Part shown: positions 13,401 through 19,400 of the stretch, one piece after another
How the letters are laid out: each line of letters begins with the position of its first letter
Numbering within the stretch: position 1 is the first letter of the stretch
Assembly: GCA_028565635.1 (NCBI GenBank)
Contig: JAOXYB010086941.1
Span: 1 to 22,550, forward strand
DNA length: 22,550 nt
DNA from: Phoronis ovalis
Lineage: Eukaryota > Phoronida > Phoronidae
Reading direction: 5' to 3'
Notes under the pieces: model-generated
Told to the model about the DNA's origin: nothing
The model's database searches: none
What the model saw: only the letters and a program-made list of their open reading frames with translations
Program-made: the position numbers and the translations under genes

Positions 13401-16400
13401 GTTATCCATTAGCATCAAAAGTTGTTTTTGGTGTCACGTATTTTTTCTTTATTATACTTCAGCTGCATTCTATAAATTGTTGTTCTTATTATGTAGTTTT
13501 GGGGAGAATTATTTGAATACTCTTGATACAACAGTGGCAGAACATCACAATTCTGAAAGTCACTAGCAACATCTTCTTCCACTGTTGATCAAACTTCAGC
13601 AACACCAATGATTGTATTGGGCTTATATTTGTCATGTACTTAAAATGCCTAGTATATATCTTTGTATTTTGTTATAGTCCTTGTTAAGTATACTACGGGA
13701 AAGTCATAAGACCAGAACAGTGTTCCGTAAAGTTGGCGGCTTTGTGTACGTGATGTCTGTACTCGTATCAATGGAAGGATGTTTAGCAGAGCCACCTAAA
13801 AGCCCATGGGAAAATGGTACAGTTTTTTATTGAATGGAGTTGTCATTTTAGTTACTATAGTGACAATTTAAACTGAATTTTACAAGCTGCTGCATGTATC
13901 TCCCAATTGCTGTGATACATGCTTTGCTACTATGCTGTTAAAATGATCTGTTTCTAACTACAGGACATCCACAAAATAATGGCAATCCACTGAAGTCAGA
14001 CCCTTGCGGTCATGTGATCTCAGATTGCCTCTTGTTAAATTTACAAAAACTCTGTGATGGAGTCAAAATTCAGGATTAGCTACATAATGTTCAGGAAGTG
14101 ACCAAAATCTCTATGACACAAAGTAGTGCTTTTTAACTAAAATATTTTTACAGTTGAGAGGAAATTGGTGATTACTCTGTTGAAGACTGTGTTTAGCACT
14201 TTGACTGTTGCTATGAGATATGAACCTGCTAATGCTAAATTCTTCGCTATTGATGTAAGTCTGTTGATGGTTCTTGCTAAAATCACATTACCTTATGATG
14301 ATGAAAAGTAGTTGTTTAAATCCACAAAATTGTATATTGAAATAGTAGAAAAAGTAGAAATATGCCATCATGCTAACGGTGATTCTGCATGATCTAATTA
14401 TATTTCTCTTTCCATCTAATGCGTTTTTGTAAACTAGTATTCAGTATTGGTAGCAATATGAAAAATTTTGTTTTTTGTGCAAAAAAATCATAATGCACAA
14501 TTTTTGTCAATTCTTCCATGTTTTGTTATTTATTAGATTGTTTTCCTTTTTGTAGGCTGACTATTATTTCCTCAGTATATAAGGCTGTTTCATTATACAT
14601 TTGCAGGTTCGTTATGCCAGTTTAACCGATGCTGTGCGTCTTCTTGGATGTTTTTCATCTTGCGTTGACATTCAGTCTTCAACTAATGGTATGATGCCCT
14701 CAGATGATCCCTTGTTTAGTGAGTTCTTCAATCATTCTAAGGAACACAGAATAAAACGAGACGTTCCCCGACAGTTGTTGTCTGCTTGTACGATGATACG
14801 ATTTTTGTATGACATGGCTCTAGATCACTTTGATAGGTGAGTTTGAGATGTGACAAAAATTTGTTTTAACACAGTTTGTTAATTTAGTTAACCTGTGCAT
14901 TAGGTGTTTCATGAAACTGGAAAAAGTGATTAGAATTTAAGTGAAATGCTATGATTTTACTACCACTGTTCACATTCTATATATGTATTATATATTGAAC
15001 CTAAACAAAGGTCTTATATCGCCTTTCATTTTGAGACAATCATTTGGTCAACTGAGATGCACAAATGCTTGTGAAATATCTCTATTCTAATTCTTGATAT
15101 GTTTTTTTACAGTAGGTTTGGCCCAAAACAGACGGGTAATCAAACAGAAATATCTCAGTTAAAACGTATGACATCAGTGTTCGAAATGCCAGAATCTCCT
15201 CACATGTCCCCTCTCAATAAACGAGCCAGTGTAGGCAATATGAGCCTCAAAGATTATCAACAACCCGAAGTCATAGTAGTACATGCTGGTGCTGTTAGAT
15301 CCATGCTGCATTTACTACCTGGAATAACTTGTTTAGATAACATTAAGGTATTGATTTCAAATAAAGAGTTAACTTTATAACTTTTAGTTTTGATTGACAT
15401 CTATCTTGCTTAGGTTTGGCATGAAAAAATCTGTGGTAGCAAAAAAAAAACCCTCCGAATATAAACTATGGCGGATGTAAGAAGTACTCAACTGATGTGT
15501 TGAATATGTATTATATATTTGCTTGAAATTACAGCACAACTGTAATAAAACTGGTAATTACATTGTGACAATTTGTTTTGTATCTGTTTCCAGATGGAAT
15601 TAGATCTCCAGAATCACATTGCTCAAGTCTTGAAATCCATAATGCGTACTGAAAGAAACCAGCAAGTCATGTGTGAAGTTGGCTTACCACATGAACTATT
15701 AAATCATTGTAAATCTGCTTTAGAAAACGAAAGCCATCCTTTACACCCTCCGTTGCAGTATATATTTGAGAGATTGTCAGCGCAGTCACTTACTCCAAAA
15801 GATCTTAGGTAATACAGTTCAACCAGCAAAACATTGGTGGGTCAGATCTACGATGTTAATGTTACTGCATTGTCTTTCTCTGATTTACATGTGACAATAT
15901 GGTTTGCAAACTGTTTTGTCACCATCTGCTTACCATAAAGGGTAATTGGATTAATTCTAAAAATCTTACCAGAAATTATCCTCGATTGATTAAACAGTTG
16001 AGACAGAGTCGCCTTTAAGGAATGCTGACACTTGCCCTTTTTCTCTGTTACTGACAGCATTGTTCATTGTATTGCTTAGAAGGTTTGATGTCATCATACT
16101 ATTATTGTTCGAATTTGAGTCATTTGACCCTAAAGCTGATGATTACTGCAGTTGGCAAAGTATTTTACTGTCCAGTCTGGAAGAATAATTTTGCCATTTG
16201 GACAGATACAAGATTCTCTGAGAGATTGACTTGTTCCTATAAAATTTAAAAAATGATGATTATTTTAGCCAGATTTAAATCAAAGCCAAAATCATATACT
16301 ATGTGGCAGAAAAGTTTGGATTTATCTCTAAATCATCTGTTATAATGACTATTTAAGTCATTTCAGGCACAAATCTTTTTGAAATTGTCACACTCAGTAG

Positions 16401-19400
16401 TCCAGTAAAGAAACTTGGTGGCTTTGTATATTTCAGAGATTTCCTTCGTTTGAGTTCCCCACTTAGTTGCAGTTCAATAGACACATCAGCAGATCTTTCT
16501 CAAGATAAAACAAGTCCAACATCTGATACTTACATACAGAAAATGGAGCCTACACCAAGATGTTTAAAAGAGAATGGAGGATCTGTACCTCTAACAAGAG
16601 TGAAATGTTTAGTTTCTATGACAACTCCCAGGGATGTCCGACTCCATGGGGCATCTGTTACACCAGCTTTTGTGGAATTTAATATGAGTATTGAAGGTTT
16701 TGGTTGCTTGTATTTACCAAGCCTGGGTCCTCAGGGTCCACCTACGCCTTCTGTTGTTGGAGTTGGTATGGTCGGAAACACTGATACTTCAGTTCTGGGT
16801 GGAATTGGATCAGGTAAGCATAAACACAAAATTAAGCCATGGAAACAATTATTTGTGATCCTCTTAAGCCTGTTTGATGAAAAAGTAACATTTCAAAGGT
16901 TGTGTTAAGGGGTTGAATAGGTAGTTGTAAAAATTGGCTGCCCGAGATTCACCTACATCGTTGCTAGCATTATCCACACCAGTAACGTAGTGTTATTCGA
17001 TATAGTTATAATGTTGAATAGTTAAAGCCCTACATAAGCACTAAACTTTTATAAAATTAGCAATTTTTGAAAAATTCCTTGGAAGCGTGATGAGCCAAGC
17101 ACATTTGTGACTATTTTTTATTAATAAAAGTTTAGTTGTGGGGATGTTTAGTTCAGCGATCCTAGCCTTCTATATATCATAATCAAGAGGCAATAGGTAT
17201 TGGGATAATTAACTTGTCACTTTAAACAGTTGTATAAGGGATGTTACTTCATACATGTGCTTCTAAGGGTCGCCGTTTTGGTAGAATTTTGCATAAATAA
17301 CGCTTGAATTTAAATGACAAAATTTTGAAAAAAAAAAAGTTTTGCACCTACATTTAATTTTCCTTAACCAAATTATATCAGATGCTTAATTTCTACTAAC
17401 CCCTGTTTTGTGAATTTTTATTAATAAAAATGGACTTGACAGACAAGTAACACTGTATGAAACAGTAGCACTACCTATACGCCACCTTAAATCATATCAA
17501 AAGTAAAGGGATATGAATTCAAAACATTTTTTTTTGACATTAATCAGTTTAATATTATTAAATCAAACATGCATTATGTTGCTTTTAACAATTTATTTGG
17601 TTTATAACAGGTGTGATGGTAACTTACTTTATAGCATTTGGTTGGTTGATTTCAAATATATCAAATGTCAAATCGCATCAAGTGCCTCAAAAGTAAAGCT
17701 TCTATTTCATATCAAGATATTTCATGCTAACTCTTGACCCATATTTTAGCCGTGTTACAGTGTATTTTTAGAGTATTCACTAAAACTCACCAATATTACA
17801 AGTTTGCAGATTTCTTATTTAAAAAAGCTTCAATTCAAAGTTAGTATTTATTTATTTCTGTAGGTGAACGTATTTTTCCACCACAATCCGGTATAACATT
17901 TTCTTCCTGGATTTGTATTGATAAATTCAGCCAGTTAACTGCAGCAGATTCTCATCCGGCAAGATTATTGACCATCGTTAGAAATTTACAAGGTCATGAT
18001 GAGAATTTAATATGTCTAGCTGTGATGATAAATCCCAGTGATAAATCGATGATAATCTCAACACAAGAAACACAGATGCCACACACAGGTATTGGCTGTT
18101 TTGCAATTAGGAATTATTTTTTAATTCACCAAAGTTTAGGACCTGCTTCAGTGAATGAATTCTGGACTTTTCTATCCTGTTCACTGAAACTCTTGCAGAC
18201 GAAAGTGGATACTAATCCATTTTTTGCCCACATTGTTTACAGATACTTTGACACAAAAGGAAATGTATTAATCTTTTGAATAACAATATACTATTTATAC
18301 AATTTACCTTTATATATATATTTAGAGCCAGTAAGTTTTGGAATATTTATTACAAATAAAAATGTTTGTAGTAATTGCACTACTGAGCATAGCTATTCCA
18401 GTTGCTGTATGTAAGCAGTGTCAGGATTGGTAGCTATTCCAGTTGCTGTATGTAAGCAGTGTCAGGATTGGTTACTGTACAATATAACAGGTGCAGTCAT
18501 TTTCTTATGCTCTGGGAATTATTCATTGCTATGTATTTTAGGCGGTGCTAATTTAGAATTTGAACCAATATTCAATGACAGTAATGTCCGAATTTGGTGT
18601 CCGGAAATTACTCAAGAAGGACAATGGAGGCACATTGTTCTTGTGTTTCACCGAGCTGGAATTATGAAAAATAGCAGTGTTAGCTTATATGTTGATGGCA
18701 GTCACATTCAGACTCAAAAGGTAGTGTATATTAGGGCTGGCAATTTTGTTACTGACTTGATATAATATTTCCTTGATTGAATTTATTTACTCGCTTGCTC
18801 AGTTCTCATAGCCAGTTGAGTAAAACACATTTTCATCACTCACATATTTGCTGACTTGAATTTAACAATAAGTTAAACATGTATTTATTAGCTCTACATT
18901 AAATATGAAATTAAACAAAATGGTTTTCAAGGGTATAATTTTTTCAAACTGTTGACCAGATAATCTCATTTTGAATAATAGATAAAAAAACTGTATCAAA
19001 CTTGAGAAAATATAGACCTACAAAATTGTTTGTTTAATATATAATATCTCTCAAATCTCGTTAAATTTACGCAACTACAGAAAAAACACGTCACAGCTCG
19101 AAGACCTCTAGTGGGAAGACTTTGTCACCAGAGGTCGCTGGGTATGATGAAGGTGTTGTTATATCAGTGAAGTTTTGATTTGATTGTTAGCTTCAGTTTT
19201 TTGGTCACTCTGTTTTTCATACCATTTTTCTTTGACATTTAACTGAATGAATTGATTAATTCTATATTCTTATAATACACTGTAACTGTGTTTCAGCTTC
19301 ATTACATATCACCTAACATTAGCACTGGTGGCACAGCAACAGCTCAGTCTGTCACATCAGTGTTCTCATATATCGGCACTCCTCCTTCCCTCCGTAAAGC

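Noticed and set aside
16067-16249. Possible small gene or exon in intron 16
   Set aside because: Exon 16 joins exon 17 in phase and by homology without it; the peptide is unrecognisable.
18311-18325. TA-rich run considered as a microsatellite or TATA promoter
   Set aside because: Only a few TA units in AT-rich intron; nothing initiates downstream except the exon 19 acceptor.
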